A stretch of DNA of 64,000 bases from Piezodorus guildinii (taxonomy: Eukaryota; Arthropoda; Insecta; Hemiptera; Pentatomidae), in contig CM041294.1 in NCBI GenBank assembly GCA_023052935.1, positions 101,067,616-101,131,615 of the forward strand, in the 5' to 3' direction. Positions 32,429-45,220 of this stretch are shown here, one piece after another; position 1 is the first letter of the stretch, and each line of letters starts with the position of its first letter. The translations under genes and the position numbers were made by a program. The notes under the pieces were generated by a model. The model searched no databases and had not been told where the DNA came from. It worked only from the letters and a program-made list of their open reading frames with translations.

Positions 32429-34456
32429 ACTGATTACTCTGAAACAAACTATGTTATTGCGACTTTGCGAATATCTATATAATTGAATATTTAATTCTAC
32501 AGAATCGTCTTATCGTATATGATTCTCGACTGAAAAATTCCCTTAATAAACATGTTTACTTAAGATAAAATCAAAATTCGATTTACTCGCCAAACGATAG
32601 CGTACAAAGAAAAACACACGAATTTTCCACTGCCAGCCATGTTTGTTTTCTATGAAAACTATCTTTTGTTTGTAAATAAACGAAACTTGATAAGACACCG
32701 GTAGTGCGTGTAACATGTTTTGATTACCATTGATTGGAACAAAAAAAAAAAAAAAAAGAAGATAAATGTCGTAACACATTGATAGTGTTAAAGATAATGC
32801 CTATATCCATCATAGCATTGGAAAGTTACAACACAAATACTATATTATATAATAATGACTAAAGAAAATAATTATATTTGTATTTAGAAATATAATGTTG
32901 TGTTTATATTTTTAAATGACTTCATGAATGGATGACGTATGTTCTGAAGTGCCAGACATATTGGGGGAATATACTGTTAAACGTGAGAACATAAATCAGA
33001 ATAGTATTGTTTACCGTTTTACAAAAAACTGCATTAAATTTTCGTATATTTGATTTCTATTTGCAATGACACAACTACTGTTTTTTTGTTGTTGTTTTTT
33101 TTAAGAAATTCTTTTCAAGGAGCTAATTTGTTTTAACGATTCTCTAAATTAATAGGAAATATTTTTAAATGGAAGATAATGTGATTTTAATGGAAAGTAT
33201 AGATAACCTAGTTTAGTCTGCTATCGCATTCCCTTCAGTTACTGTATTGGCCTTAAATCTGTTTTATCCTCTTGGTAATTGATTAGAGTTGAGGTTAAAA
33301 TTTGCTTTTAATATTTATTACAAAGACGTAATGGTAATACTTTTTAATGAAAAGATTGGAAGCTGATTACGAAATATTAAACGTAATTTCAATATAAAAA
33401 AATGTTTCTTGAAAAGTAAAATCCAACAATTGAGACGTTGATTTCCAAAAGTACCAAAGGACATTTTTTTCTTCATTGATTTTTTTTAATATTTGTATTC
33501 TCATCATTTATAATATCTAATTATTTTATTAGATTTTGTCTAATGAATTCTCAAGACCTTTAAAAACGCGATATCGAAATAAAGTTAATTTCTAAAGGTA
33601 CTAATTAGGCATTTATTTTCTTTCCAAATCGTACTAAAACATTTCATTTCATAACTTTAATATCATGTCATTAATATAGTAAAAAAACAATTCTAGATTT
33701 TAATGCGAAAATAATCAAACTAGCTGGTTTAATAATATAGTAATGAGAGATTTTAGTGCTTCTTTTAAAATTTCCTAGAATGGATTTTACCTTTTGGATC
33801 TCAACGTCTCAATTGTAACATAAATCCTTCCGTCTAATGTCACACCTCCATGGTTTTTATCCAAAATTACTGAATCATTTCCAGGTCACGATAAAACTAG
33901 AAACATTACATTATCACCAGAAGTATAGTTTCAAAATTACCGGGATAACTATTCATGATCAAATAAAGGAATATTTACTCTTTTAATTATGTACGGTTTT
34001 TACTAGAGGAAAGATTTTTCTATGACATAGCATAGCCATAAGCTGTTGTTGATTTGAAATGATATTTGTGTTATTTTGAAACTATGTTATAATGTAAATA
34101 TAATTAGAGTCTTCATATTCATATGATAAATTATATCTATAAGAATAAGTGAATTACTTAAATATCCTTTGTAAAAATGCATTAAGGAATTTTAACTATT
34201 TAATATGGTAAAATAGATAATTATGATCTAGCTTAGTCATACTTAATTTCAGGAATCAGCAATAAACTGATGGTTATCCCCAGAGATTAGTTGGATTTCG
34301 GTAAACATTACGTGTTGTTTTTTTGATCAAGTTGGAAAACAAAAAAAACAAGAAATTTACAAGAGAGCGTGAAATTCTCTGTAAATTTACCGTGGGAAAC
34401 GCGTAGGTCGTTATCAGAAGGAGGCCTATAGATAAGAGATGACGTTTCCCTCTTAA
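32429..34456. other. Spacer upstream of the host gene promoter
   Basis: A+T-rich with A runs (for example 32740-32756). No exon or RNA gene recognised. The region may hold regulatory sequence for the gene at 34457, but I see no specific site. Confidence 0.45.
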
Positions 34457-34489
34457 TATATACCCAGTCGTTTCAAATCTGAATTCAGT
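34457..34489 (+). promoter_or_regulatory. TATA box plus TCAGT initiator
   Basis: TATATA starts at 34457, and the A of the arthropod initiator TTCAGTG is at 34487, a spacing of 30 bases, which is the canonical value for TATA-dependent promoters. A spliceable exon follows directly. This is the only such pairing noticed in the window followed by a good splice donor. Confidence 0.7.
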
Positions 34490-34561
34490 GCATCCTCACA
34501 TTTCGGATGTTTAGTGTCTTCACTAGTAAATCTGAGTTTTACCACCGTTTTGGATCTTATG
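34487..34561 (+). other. Predicted first exon of the small membrane-protein gene
   Basis: The exon runs from the predicted start site at 34487 to the donor, where the sequence reads TATG and then GTGAGTTTC (intron from 34562). It contains an ATG at 34507 in frame for 18 codons, and an ATG at its last three bases (34559-34561). If the acceptor at 36163 is used, the first ATG frame joins the frame that opens exon 2. If the acceptor at 36158 is used, the exon may be mostly 5' UTR with translation starting at 36169. Confidence 0.5.
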
Positions 34562-36158
34562 GTGAGTTTCTTATATTTATTTATTTTGTTACCAGTAGTC
34601 TGCTATGACAATACGTGAAATATTTAAAGCCCTTTTTTCTTTTTATTTTTTTAAGGACCTACTGACTGGTTTAATGTTTTAAGCCCTTTTTGCTCCAACA
34701 CTAAAAATTAATTACCTAACTTAGTTATTCAAAAGTAAATTATCGTTCCATTTAATTCATTCAACTATAAATTGATTCAAAGCGATGTGTAATTTACTTT
34801 AAATTGAATTGACCAATAAAACTCGTTTGGAAAATTGATTGCTCGACAAGGACAGGACATTCTCTTTGCAATTGCGATACTATTTGCATATCAGTGGGAC
34901 TACAAATCAAATAAATTTATTTTTCACATGTTCCGCAATGCACTGATCTATATTAGTTATGGAAGCATTTAAATGCATATTTCCATTTATTATTTGTTTA
35001 CTAAGATAATATTGAATTATTTCCTGAATGTTGTTTTATAAATAATTTTGAACACGTCTCATAACACTATGAATATTCAATTTTATATAAAAATATAGAA
35101 AATTGTATGAATTTTTGCATATTCTAAAATATCGTATTAAAAAAGAGAAAAAGGGTACTGAATGTGTAATATAAAAGTAAAACAGATATTTAAATTTACC
35201 CGACAATTTAAAGATCAATAAAATACATAAAAGAAAAGTCAGAGAGATATTATTTTCATTTTATTATTTTTTAGATATTTTATTTAATAAACATTTTTTT
35301 AACACTGATTTTTACCCCATATTTTTTTAAAAATATTAATTTAATAAAATGAAAGGCACTATTAGTATTAAACATTTTTGTATTGTTTTTCCCTTATTTT
35401 ATTTTTTTGGGAGGGGGCAGATATTAGACATCCAATCAAAAAATGGAAGGACTTTAAATAAAGTTAAAATATTAAATCTAATTATACTTAAAAAAAACAA
35501 AAAAAAAACATTAGCCAGAATTCTGTATAATGTTTGAAATCGGAGAATGTTTACAAATCATCCTTTAAGGTCATAAAATGAAATAAATAAATAAAAAGTT
35601 AAACATATATCTTATAAGTATCTATTAATGTAGAAAAAATCCCATCAAAATACAACGAAATAATAAAATTAAAAGAAAAAATATTCAAAATTTCATTGTT
35701 TTTTCGACATAATTTTTAAGAAAACATAAAAAAAAAAAAAAATCAATATTGAGCTCAATACCTTTAGAAAAATAGGTTGGTTGATTGGTTTTTACTTTTA
35801 TTAGCACAAAACATCTTGGCCATCAGTACAATAGAAAATAGGTAGTGCTGTAGGTAAATAAGCAGTGCTGTAGTAAATAGGTAATACTGTAGGTAAATAG
35901 GCAGTACGACGAAGAAGCATTACTTTATGTAACTAAGCCTTTAATGAGGGGATGATTATTAAAATTTGGTATAGTTTAGTGTATACAATATTACTCAGAA
36001 TATGTTAAACAATTAGTATTAGGCATCTTCTAAGCTAAGGTAAATTTATTTATGATGTTATTTGTTATTTTAATGTATTGGTAAAAAAAAACTTAAATAT
36101 ACATCAATAAAGAATAGTTATTTTACTATAATCCCATAATTTATTATCTTCCTGATAG
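34562..36158 (+). other. Predicted intron, about 1.6 kb
   Basis: The donor is GTGAGT at 34562; candidate acceptors are CTGATAG at 36158 and GATCAG at 36163. The sequence is A+T-rich, with a 20-bp minisatellite at 35836-35909. No other gene is seen inside. Confidence 0.5.
35836..35909. repeat. 20-bp minisatellite, about 3.7 copies
   Basis: The unit AAATAGGTAGTGCTGTAGGT repeats with small changes; starts are at 35836, 35856, 35875 and 35895 (the second unit is 19 bp). Confidence 0.85.
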
Positions 36159-36168
36159 ATCAGCGAAG

Positions 36169-36425
36169 ATGAAGGTGAAGGTGAACAATGACAAACTGGA
36201 CAAGACGGAGCAAACCAGGCAGACGAAGCCTGGTGCTGACCCGGAGCCCGTCAGGATCCCATCGAGAATCTCAGCCCGGACATCGACGATACTCTACCAG
36301 CCCTCTGTTGCGAAATGGGATGCCAACTTGTAAAAATCTCACTTCTAGCCTTAGCCGTATCAGCGCTTTGTTTTCTCTTCGGACTTGTTTTCTACAACGT
36401 AGTCCTCGTCCACTACGGCTTGTAA
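36169..36425 (+). CDS. Small single-pass membrane protein, coding halves in two frames
   Basis: Not recognised as a named family. From ATG 36169 a frame with strong G/C third positions reads MKVKVNNDKLDKTEQTRQTK, then PGADPEPV. Near 36248-36254 the coding signal moves to the -1 frame, which reads DPIENLSPDIDDTLPALCCE, then MGCQLVKISLLALAVSALCF, then LFGLVFYNVVLVHYGL and TAA (36423-36425). The first frame continues open to TAA at 36331, but its residues then look random. Joined in concept, this would be a protein of about 90 residues: charged cytosolic N-terminus, a Cys-Cys motif with a third Cys three residues on, and one C-terminal hydrophobic segment of about 25 residues. The break could be a sequencing or assembly indel, a true pseudogene lesion, or -1 frameshifting; no classical slippery heptamer is visible. 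Confidence 0.55.
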
Positions 36426-36526
36426 GTATTAGATTATTTCTAAGGAAGAATTAAGGCTGTGATATTGTATTATCTGACTGTATGTATCTGTGTATAAATG
36501 TGTAAAATGTATGTCTTATTTATGAA

Positions 36527-36532
36527 AATAAA
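36527..36532 (+). terminator. Polyadenylation signal AATAAA
   Basis: AATAAA lies 102 bases after the stop at 36423-36425, followed by T/G-rich sequence (TTCTTTGTTGTTGTT). This fits the 3' end of the small membrane-protein gene and argues that the GTAAGT overlapping the stop codon is not used as a donor. Confidence 0.65.
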
Positions 36533-36545
36533 GATTAATTTAATT

Positions 36546-37189
36546 CTTTGTTGTTGTTATTTATTCATATTAAGATATCCTTTAATTCCTATATTTAAAC
36601 ATTAATACATGTTACATCTGATACATGAACGTAAAGTAAAAAAGGTTTGGTCACTAAAGCCACTAATGACAATAATAATAACTTTGAAAGCATCTGTCAT
36701 GTTTTTTTCCAAATCTCCGAATATCGCAATATGCCGGATATCCTATGTTATGGTTATCAAAAAAATTACTCGCAATATATCACATTTGTAAAGGAAAACA
36801 ATTATAGCTTATAATTTTAAAGAATATCCATTCTAGCGCATAAAATTAAGACAAAAAGGAGAAGGGAGCAAGGAATGCTATTATTAAGGTAGACGTTGAA
36901 GTTTCCAGTCGTAAAACATGACAAGCGTTAAATGTCCATTGCAACAAAAAATTAGTGCTCTCAAATCTAATTTAATACTAGTTGAGATACCAGGCTTAAG
37001 ACCGAGCTATCTAAATATTATTATCATTATTTACACAAATCTTATGATGCAATTATAACTATTTTGGCTATGATTATCGCTAAAGTATATATTTTTATAA
37101 TTAAAAAAATAAATTATTTATTGGAATTTACAACTGTATTGAATAAAACATCAGGTAAACAAGCTTTGAGATAAGATACGTAAAAAAAT
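36546..37189. other. Spacer, nothing recognised
   Basis: A+T-rich, no supported feature. Confidence 0.5.
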
Positions 37190-37580
37190 GTAGAGAAACT
37201 GCTCATTGGCAGCATTCCAGTTGGAAATCTAAACCAGAAGCTCTGGAAGCAATCTTCTTTGAATACTCGTCAGAAAACTGTCAGGAATGGAAGTGGAAGC
37301 AAGGATTAGAGCTTGTGTGTTGGAATGGAATGGAAAGAGTGATACCTCCTTTGGCCCAAATCAGCAACATATGGAACACAAAGGTCTTGATGGATGAGTT
37401 TCTTTGTGACAAAATATGGAGCGTTTTTGATTATAAGGATTATAAGGACACAGGAAGAATTCGATGATTTAGTAGAGCCCCAAAGCTTAGCTCCGTAAGT
37501 CCTGATAGGCTTTATGATGGTCATGTAGATGGGACTTTTTTTGTTAGATGGAAGCTTAGAACGTACATATGTCATTAAAA
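37190..37580 (-). pseudogene. Jockey-like LINE 3' end, main subfamily
   Basis: On the minus strand a frame reads RSKLPSNKKSPIYMTIIKPI, then RTYGAKLWGSTKSSNSS, then NAPYFVTKKLIHQDLCVPYV, then ADLGQRRYHSFHS. This is the Jockey-type RT thumb, and matches 56891-57376 and 63603-64000 closely. It is 5' truncated and frame-broken toward its 3' end. Confidence 0.8.
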
Positions 37581-40500
37581 TAGTCAGCGGTGCATTAAAA
37601 TATTAGTTGGTTTTTATCTATTTATTTTTTTCATAAGATATTATTAATATCCATAATTTTTTCTTACTAATACTAATTGTTCCAAGGAGGTAAATATGCG
37701 GTATATGGATATTTTGTGCGATGAAATAAAACAGCTAACCAGGCATGAGGTAAAAATAAAAAGTATAGACTGATAAAAGAATCTTATGTTTCTTCATAAT
37801 TGGTGTAAATTGACTCATATTTACAAGTCATGTAAACCCATATCTTAAGCCTACTGAGATCTTGCTAATCATTCTTGAAAATTTCAAGGAAAAAACATCA
37901 TAAATAACGTGCATGATTGAATTAAATATATTTAAAATTATGTAATGGAGCACCTTATCGAATGTCATTAATATGAAACAATCTTAGCTTAAGGCCTTAA
38001 TATCAGATTATTTAGGAATAATGAATTCTTAATAAAGTAATTACTTTGCTAGTTCTCTGTTTCAAAATGAAAATTATTGATATAACAATCTGTACTCTTA
38101 CAACGCATTAATGGTAATAAGTATATTTAAGGATTCGTACTATTTCTATGCCAATGGTTGCTAACGGATATAAACCGATCTAAAAATTTATTTTATTTAT
38201 TAGTAATAACCGAAAAATACTTAATAATCACTTATGACTGAATTCTAATACTTTTTTTTTCAAACTCTAATTCTGTTAGAGTAATGTTGTTTATTGACAA
38301 CTGAATTGGGATAAAATAGAAACTCAAACCTAGACCTTCCACCGAACAACCTAACTTAAGGATTATACAGTTTATATGTTATTCCCAAAATAAAGCAAAT
38401 TATTGAATGTTTTAAGTTGCAAATACTAAAGGATACATTCAATGTAAGGTTTCCTCCTTGCTTACTATATTTTAGCTACATTATAAACATAATAACTACA
38501 AGAATAATAAAACCTTAAAGTGAATAACACTGTCTGAAACTTCTATAGTTAATAGTTATTTATATAGTTAATAGTTATATACGTAAATGTATAGCATATT
38601 AATTGTTCCCTCCTTGTAGTGGTTCTCAAATTTTTATTTTAATACAAGTTTGTTGTATTAGTTATTTTATTTTTAAGTTAAATAAGGTTTATTATTTTGT
38701 CAATTTTTAGCACCTTATTTTATAGACTTTAATTTTATTAATATCACTTTCAAAATGCTGTTTGAGTCCGTCCTTGGTGTTATTTAGTGTAATATGTTGA
38801 TTATTTGTTATTGGTATGGAAAAGGTATTTGAAAATGCACTAGTGTACATTTACGATCAGATTTTGAAATTTCAGCTTTATTTATTAATGGCAACTAAAG
38901 GAAAATTTATCTTTAAAATTATATGATTGAACTAAAATTAATTAAAAGCTTGCATCACAAGAAATAGGCTCATTGTTACTCTTATGGATATTTCATTGAT
39001 GTGTTTTCTCTGACAAAGTCATCTTCAAACTATGCTGAAGAAACATGTATTTGTAAAGTGTATTATAAATTATAATATAGTATTATATTGTTTTACATTA
39101 TATTTTAATAATATTTACTTATTGTTTTTATGTTATAAAAAATTATAAGTTAATATCTTGTATCTCCATTAAAAATGTTTGCAGTCTATGTTTGTTTAAC
39201 TATCAAAAACAAACCTTCAAAATAAGAGTACTGCCTCTATATATACAAGTCAAAATATTGTAATAAATATCTGAAACAGAAAGATTCTATTAAATGTAAC
39301 AGCATATCCATGACATTGTAATAGGTTACTGATTATTGTGATTACTTTATATAATCTTACTCAGAGATTATATTTGATAGCCGATCTATAATTAGGTCCA
39401 TTTTTTTTAACAAAGATTGTTTAAGCACATCGAACCGAGAACGATGAAAAAAATTATCTTAATATTTTTATTTATCTTATCTGCGTTTTCTTCGTATACA
39501 GATATTTTGTGATTCATTTATTTATTAATTTGTTTGTGTGTATCAATGTATTTTAAATTGATTTAATTTGTTTACTTATTTGTATTTTATAATGATATTT
39601 TCTGTGATCATATGTATAATTTGATTCATATCTAATGTAAAAGTAAATATATGGTAAAACGAAACGAAAGATACAATAAAATAAATATAATTAAGAATGT
39701 ATATTTATGTAGAAAACAATGAAAATAAAATATTTACAAAATGAACCATCTTAAACACATCTATTCCTATACACAGTTTACAGTTTATCACCTACCCATC
39801 TGGGTGGTAAAGTAGGGTTCAACGAGATCTCTGTGCTTCTCTCTCAGCCGCGTAATGATCAGCTCTTTATAACATTTATTAAGTAAAACCAAATTAAAAT
39901 TTGATAATCACTAATTAAATAGAATAAAAATATCATTGCTTGTAAATATATAGCAATTAAAAATTAATATTTTAACCAAAGAAATAAATATAACCATCGT
40001 TAAAAAATTGTTAAGAAGCAAAACGATTAAAACATTTATTTAAATTTTTTAAATATATATTATGTAATCATGATTTTTTATTTTACATTATATTTGAATT
40101 ATGATTGATAGTAATCATGAAGCTCAGAATTCTGTTTAAACTCATTTCTTTACTATAAGTCCACGAGAGTATTTCAAATTTCTTTTTGATAAATGGATAA
40201 GTAAATATTAATAATTTATATTTGATGGCCCATTTATCACCTTTACAAGGGTACCCCACATTGAGAATTTCTAATCTTGGTAATTAAAGATAAGATTACA
40301 CCAGGATTTTCTAGTGCTAACTAGTAAATAAAAAATGTCGAGAGACCGGATCAATATCTGCACAGATTACCTAATCCAAGTTTAATTAAAGTCCTCAGTT
40401 TAGCTGATAGCGATAAATTATCTCGAGTCCAATTTAGGAAATCGATATATTTAGAAAAGCTTTACTAATATTATTAATTTTTAGTAACTTCCGCAAAGCC

Positions 40501-41649
40501 ATAAACATTTATAACTTAATATATCTTGATATCGCTGTTGTTTGAGGGGAGTTTTTCCGGCCATCTGCTAAAATACACCAAACTCAGAGCCAAATGATTT
40601 TTTTTTTTTTTAACTTAGAACACCATTAATAAAAATTTACTTCGTTAAAAACATTAAAATAAAAAAGTTAAAAAAAAATACACTGCGTTTCAATTAAAAC
40701 AACTATGTTGGATTAAAAATGAAAATAATTTATAATTTTCACTATAGCAATTACTGTTGGTTTTAGCATTTTTTAATCACTACATTTTTGCTATCAGTGT
40801 ATATTCCTATTTATTTTATTTTTTATTTTTTTTTATTAATAATTTAAAAAAAAAAAAAGGTTTGGCGATTAAACCCAGCCAGAATTTTTTAAGTACACAC
40901 ACACACACACACATTATAATATAATATAAAGATCAATTAATCATAAACTGGAAAGCAAAATATATAAAAAAAATCGTGAAAAAAATAACTTCTCGGAAAT
41001 TTTAAATATATAATTCTAATTCATGTTATTTACTCAGTACATCGCAATATCTTTCATCACCTATATTCCATACGTAATTGTTAAAGGTATGTAATAATAT
41101 ACATCAATAGAACTATAATCAATTAAAAAAATAAACTATTTTAAATTAGACTTCTCTTGCCTCTTAGAATGCCATAGGCGGTTTTGCAATTTATACCCGT
41201 TTTTTTAAGGATTTTTTTATTCGATTCAGTTACTTGTTTAGTTCTAAAAAGATTACGATTGTGAAATATAGGAATTAATGAAGCTCCTCATTATGAATGA
41301 AATAACTATTTTTCGGTTAACAACAATTATCGTACAGCGAAATCCAAATATATCGATATAGCCGTTTCAAAAGAAGTTTTCAAATTTTATTTTAATGCAA
41401 AATATTGATGGTTATTTGAAATTAATTGTAGTAAACACGTGTACGATTGATGAGTAAATTCATTCATGTAGGAGAATTCACAAACACACTCACACACAAA
41501 CACGCACATTAATATATGCATTGTGAATGAATTCTGGGTAATCATCCTAACGCATTCCCACGCCCCTGCAGACGACCTTAACTCTAGTAGGAAAAACCAG
41601 GTCATTTTCACTATGCTAACCATTTTCCAGGGAAAAACAACGGTACTCA
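37581..41649. other. Long A+T-rich spacer
   Basis: No gene, RNA or transposon tail recognised. It includes an (AC)n microsatellite at about 40896-40913 and many A/T runs. Confidence 0.5.
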
Positions 41650-41835
41650 CCCCTGGACGATTTTCCATACTTTCTACTTCGTAAAGGAGCTCTCCGTGCG
41701 TGTAAGAGACCTTACAGATCTGGATGATGGAATGGATGCTTGTAAGCCGGATAGTTCATTCATCAGTATGTATATTATAAATTTAAAATTACTGAAATAA
41801 TATCTCAATATATCCTTATCCAATGTTTTAGTATT
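41650..41835 (-). other. Possible small exon, low confidence
   Basis: On the minus strand, an acceptor-like TTATTTCAG is followed by a frame of about 30 codons from ATG (MNELSGLQASIPSSRS...). After its stop come an ATG and GAAAATCGTCCAGG, then a donor GTGAGTACC near 41650. The stretch is more G+C-rich than its surroundings. It could be a 5' exon of a gene lying further left, but no matching exon was found. Confidence 0.2.
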
Positions 41836-43557
41836 TATTTTTCCCCCATATGCTTGAGTAGACAATACCTTGAATAGTCAACTATAAAATATTTTAATTG
41901 CTATTTCAGGAAATTGAAATTTTAAAATAAAAAATTTATTTTTTTTATTTTGTTATTTGCCTCTACCCTACAGGGTCATTGGCAACTGTGTTTTTCTATA
42001 TCTGGTTGTAATACTTGATTTCTTTTAAATAATTCAGTAACTTAATAAAAATTTAAATTTATTAAAATAAACAATCAATTTCGTAAAGTTATGAACCTAG
42101 ATGTTTATTTTTTCTTATTTAAAATAGAGAGAAAAAAAAAAAGAATCTATTTGTGATTCAAATGTAAACAAACTAATAAAAAGCAATTTAAAACTGTTAT
42201 AAAAATGGATAATTTGTATGTGCATAATAAATTTCTCTTGGTATCAATCAAAAAAAAAAAAAAAAAAAAAAAAATAGAAGACATAATTTGATAAATCATA
42301 ATTTCTTTCGATACTAAACCGCAATACAATAATGCCATGAGTTTTGGTATCTTCCGATTTCAGATGGAAAAATGCAAAATCTCGCTTTCCGTAACATTCG
42401 ATTTCAACATTAAAGGATTAATAATAGAATCAAAACCCAAAAAACGAAGCAAAAATAATAAATGTTTAACAAATCATTTGGGGTTATACAAATTTTAAAA
42501 ACATAGTTTATAATTTCTTTTAATAATCATAATATGTATTAGTAAAATTAGTTTTGCAATCTAAAACAAGCATCCTTTCATACGACTAAAACCTAGTAAG
42601 GACTGTTCAAGGAAGTGATTTGGCCATGATCACGTTTATTCGCCATTATTTTTTATTCTTTCAAACAGAATAATGAGTTGAAATATTCTAAATGTAAAAT
42701 TAAGAAAAAAAAGAATTTGAGGTTTAATTGAAAAAAAAGTGGAATTATGTTTGATCAAGGGTAAAATATGGATTGACAGCATGGGAGTTATAGGTTCCCT
42801 CTAGGCCCTAAAATCATATTTACCCAGTTAGTTATTCGGTGTTGAAGACCTAAAGCCTTATTACACACCAAAGGCTTTTATGATACTAGTAATAAAATTA
42901 TAAAGGAGTGTCTCTTAAATGCCGGACAAAAGAGAATCAATGCTTTCGACTCTTGCTAGATTTAAATTTTCAAATATAATTACGTATCTTTCTTATTTAA
43001 TAAGACAAATATTCAATTGATATTTTTTGTAATATATTTTTTAATATCCATATATTATAAAAATTCGTAGCATTTGTGCTGCCCATACACGCTTTTCTTA
43101 ACAGCACGGTGTACATGTCAGTCTGACGCAGGGCTTGACATTTGGGAACCATTGAGGGAATACTCATGTTTCACAAGAAGCAGCCATTGAACGAGGGACA
43201 AGAGAACCCTGTGCCTGACAGAAAATTGATTTATAAGTCTCATTCACTGTCTTACAGCTCAATGTCGAGCCATGCCTTGCGATACCAGTGTATACAGAAC
43301 CTAACCTACATATTGTCATCAGATCTTGCACGTTTAACTGGATTTCAGCTGAGTAACATTACAGAATTTCTTTGTTCAACGCACTTAGAGTCAATTTTGT
43401 ATTCTCTATACAGAAAATGCTGTGTTTAGAATAATTAATATTCAACCAACACATAAAAATGTTATTAAAACAAAAATCCTTAGAGCCTAATGAGATAATT
43501 TCATTTAAAAATTTCGATAATGATTACATTTATAGTTGCTTCTTGACTTTGGTAGCT
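41836..43557. other. Spacer, nothing recognised
   Basis: A+T-rich with an A run at about 42249-42274. A patch at 43090-43430 is more balanced and carries an open frame without a known domain. Confidence 0.45.
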
Positions 43558-43587
43558 CTGATGAAGACCCGCAATATGGGTCGAAAA
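43558..43587 (+). ncRNA. Hammerhead-like CTGATGA/stem/GAAA motif, best copy
   Basis: The sequence reads CTGATGA, A, GACCC, loop GCAATAT, GGGTC, GAAA. The 5-bp stem is perfect, between the two conserved strands of a hammerhead core. One extra A separates CTGATGA from the stem, which is not typical of active ribozymes. An A-rich stretch with AATAAA follows. Such motifs are known at the ends of Penelope-like elements; that family link is from general knowledge. Confidence 0.45.
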
Positions 43588-44155
43588 ATTGGAAAATAAA
43601 ACGTTTTTCACTATTTTCTGATTTTATTTTAATCGCCGTTCTCTCATTCAATTCATCCTTCTTTTTCATTTCATGGTTAACAATTTAATATTAAACTTAA
43701 TAAGACTAAATTTACAGTTTAGATCTTTTAGAAATAACCTCTACTAGCATTGAACCTGAATCTGTTATGTCTTGAACTGGATATAAGGGGGATTTACCAT
43801 AACATAATTATTGAGTACGCGACAGACCTCATTTCGAATGGAAACTGTTGCAATGATTACTTTTTGATAATAATATTTTAATGCTTTTGAACGATGAAGA
43901 TTAAAGGATACAGTTAGTTTTATTTATACGGTTCCTGGTTAATATCTGAGATGGAACACAAAGAAGTACATGATAAGTGTTTTATAACATATCATAGTGT
44001 TAAGGAAAATGCTTTCTAATATTCTCAAAAAAAACAAAAAACAAATTAAGCTTACTAGACCGAATCCACATTTTACATGTAACGCGTTGTGAACACCAAA
44101 CGCACCATGTTCCATATATATGACTTTAATCAAAATAAAAAAGTGTAATAAGACT
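43588..44155. other. Spacer, nothing recognised
   Basis: A+T-rich, no supported feature. Confidence 0.5.
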
Positions 44156-44404
44156 TGGGGAGCGGAATTGTCTAGTGGATCGAGCAATTCTCAACTATTC
44201 TCTGGGTTCTGAGTTCGAATCCCGGCTGTGGCAGAATATTATTTATTCTGTTATTGTAGTTGAGGGAACCTTAGGGTGTGGATACCCTCCTGGGTCAGAC
44301 CCAGCCTCAAGGGGTGCCCAAAACAGGGGAAAGACCTGGCGGCTGAGTGTGATATTGGCCACATCACCTCATTGCACGGACGTAAGACCCTTCATGGGAT
44401 ATAT
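44156..44404 (+). mobile_element. tRNA-derived SINE, family A, copy 3
   Basis: The tRNA-like head (TTGTCTAGTGGATCGAGC as A-box region, GAGTTCGAATCCCGGC as B-box region) is followed by CTGTGGCAGAATATTATTTA and CCTGGCGGCTGAGTGTGAT, and it ends in GACCCTTCATGGGATA. It is close in sequence to the copy at 21130. No clear target-site duplication was found. Confidence 0.8.
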
Positions 44405-45059
44405 ATGATTATAGATAAGAAATGTACTCATAACTCTCGTGTTTTGGTTATAGCCTCTATAAAGTAGGCATCTAATCCTGTATTTCTTTAGGAGATCTGA
44501 AATAAGATTGATTTTTAATTTTGAGAAGAAGTTCATTCAGATCAACTAACGAATCCGGGAACAAGGATTTTAGTTGCATATTTCTTTTTTATGTGTTTTC
44601 GAAGGTGTTTTGGTTCAATTGTGAAATATAGTATTTTCTTATAAAACGTTTACCTTAGCATTCAATCCACGGAACCATGGTTATACAAGGAACGATTTTC
44701 ACCTTTAAAAAAAAAACCTTCCTCAAAGCTACAATAGCACTATCCTTGCTGGCTATTACTGACACAATAACAGTAATGCGAGTGGTGCGTGGATCCCAGA
44801 ACGCTGTTATTTTTACCTTGAACTGCTAGCGGAAAGTTGCCAGCATCTGGACGCTTTGACCTGTTCAAGGATTCCGTTCTACGATGTTCTTGAATATATT
44901 GCCTATTAAACAATAGTTTTCCGGTTTTATGAAACATATTCTTGATCTACTTACACACATATGTAAACCTAAATAGCGTATTATATGAGTATTTTAGGGA
45001 TTTAAGACACCTAAGCTATCTCGAATAAAAAAATAGTGATTATTATTAGAATTAAGCAG
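44405..45059. other. Spacer, nothing recognised
   Basis: No supported feature; an open minus-strand frame near 44740-44937 lacks any recognised motif. Confidence 0.45.
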
Positions 45060-45220
45060 AATCGGCGAAAGAACATTTACTGACAAAGGGCTCTGGTTCG
45101 GAACATGCAGATCATCCCATTAACTACGACAGTATTTTTGGAAAAATATGGACTGCAAAAGAATCAGATCCAAAACATGACAGAGACTATAATCCGAGAC
45201 TCACTAGGCTGTCCATATAA
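45060..45220 (+). other. Possible terminal coding exon
   Basis: After a possible acceptor (AATTAAGCAG, ending at 45059) a frame of about 52 codons runs to TAA at 45218-45220: SAKEHLLTKGSGSEHADHP, then INYDSIFGKIWTAKESDPKH, then DRDYNPRLTRLSI. It is hydrophilic, balanced in composition and unlike the simple-sequence frames around it. An AATAAA follows at 45310-45315. I do not recognise the protein and found no upstream exon. The acceptor lacks a strong pyrimidine tract. Confidence 0.3.

Noticed and set aside
35836..35909. CRISPR-like array
   Set aside because: Contiguous 20-bp units without spacers, in a eukaryotic intron; it is a minisatellite.
36159..36425. Selenoprotein-like reading: ATG at the end of exon 1 joined to a frame with two in-frame TGA codons before the membrane segment
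   Set aside because: The stretch before the second TGA has codon bias in the other frame, and no SECIS-like structure was identified; an indel or frame change is simpler.
36188..36454. 88-codon frame over the small membrane-protein exon
   Set aside because: Arg/Ser-rich third frame with no bias or membrane segment; it is a shadow of the other two frames.
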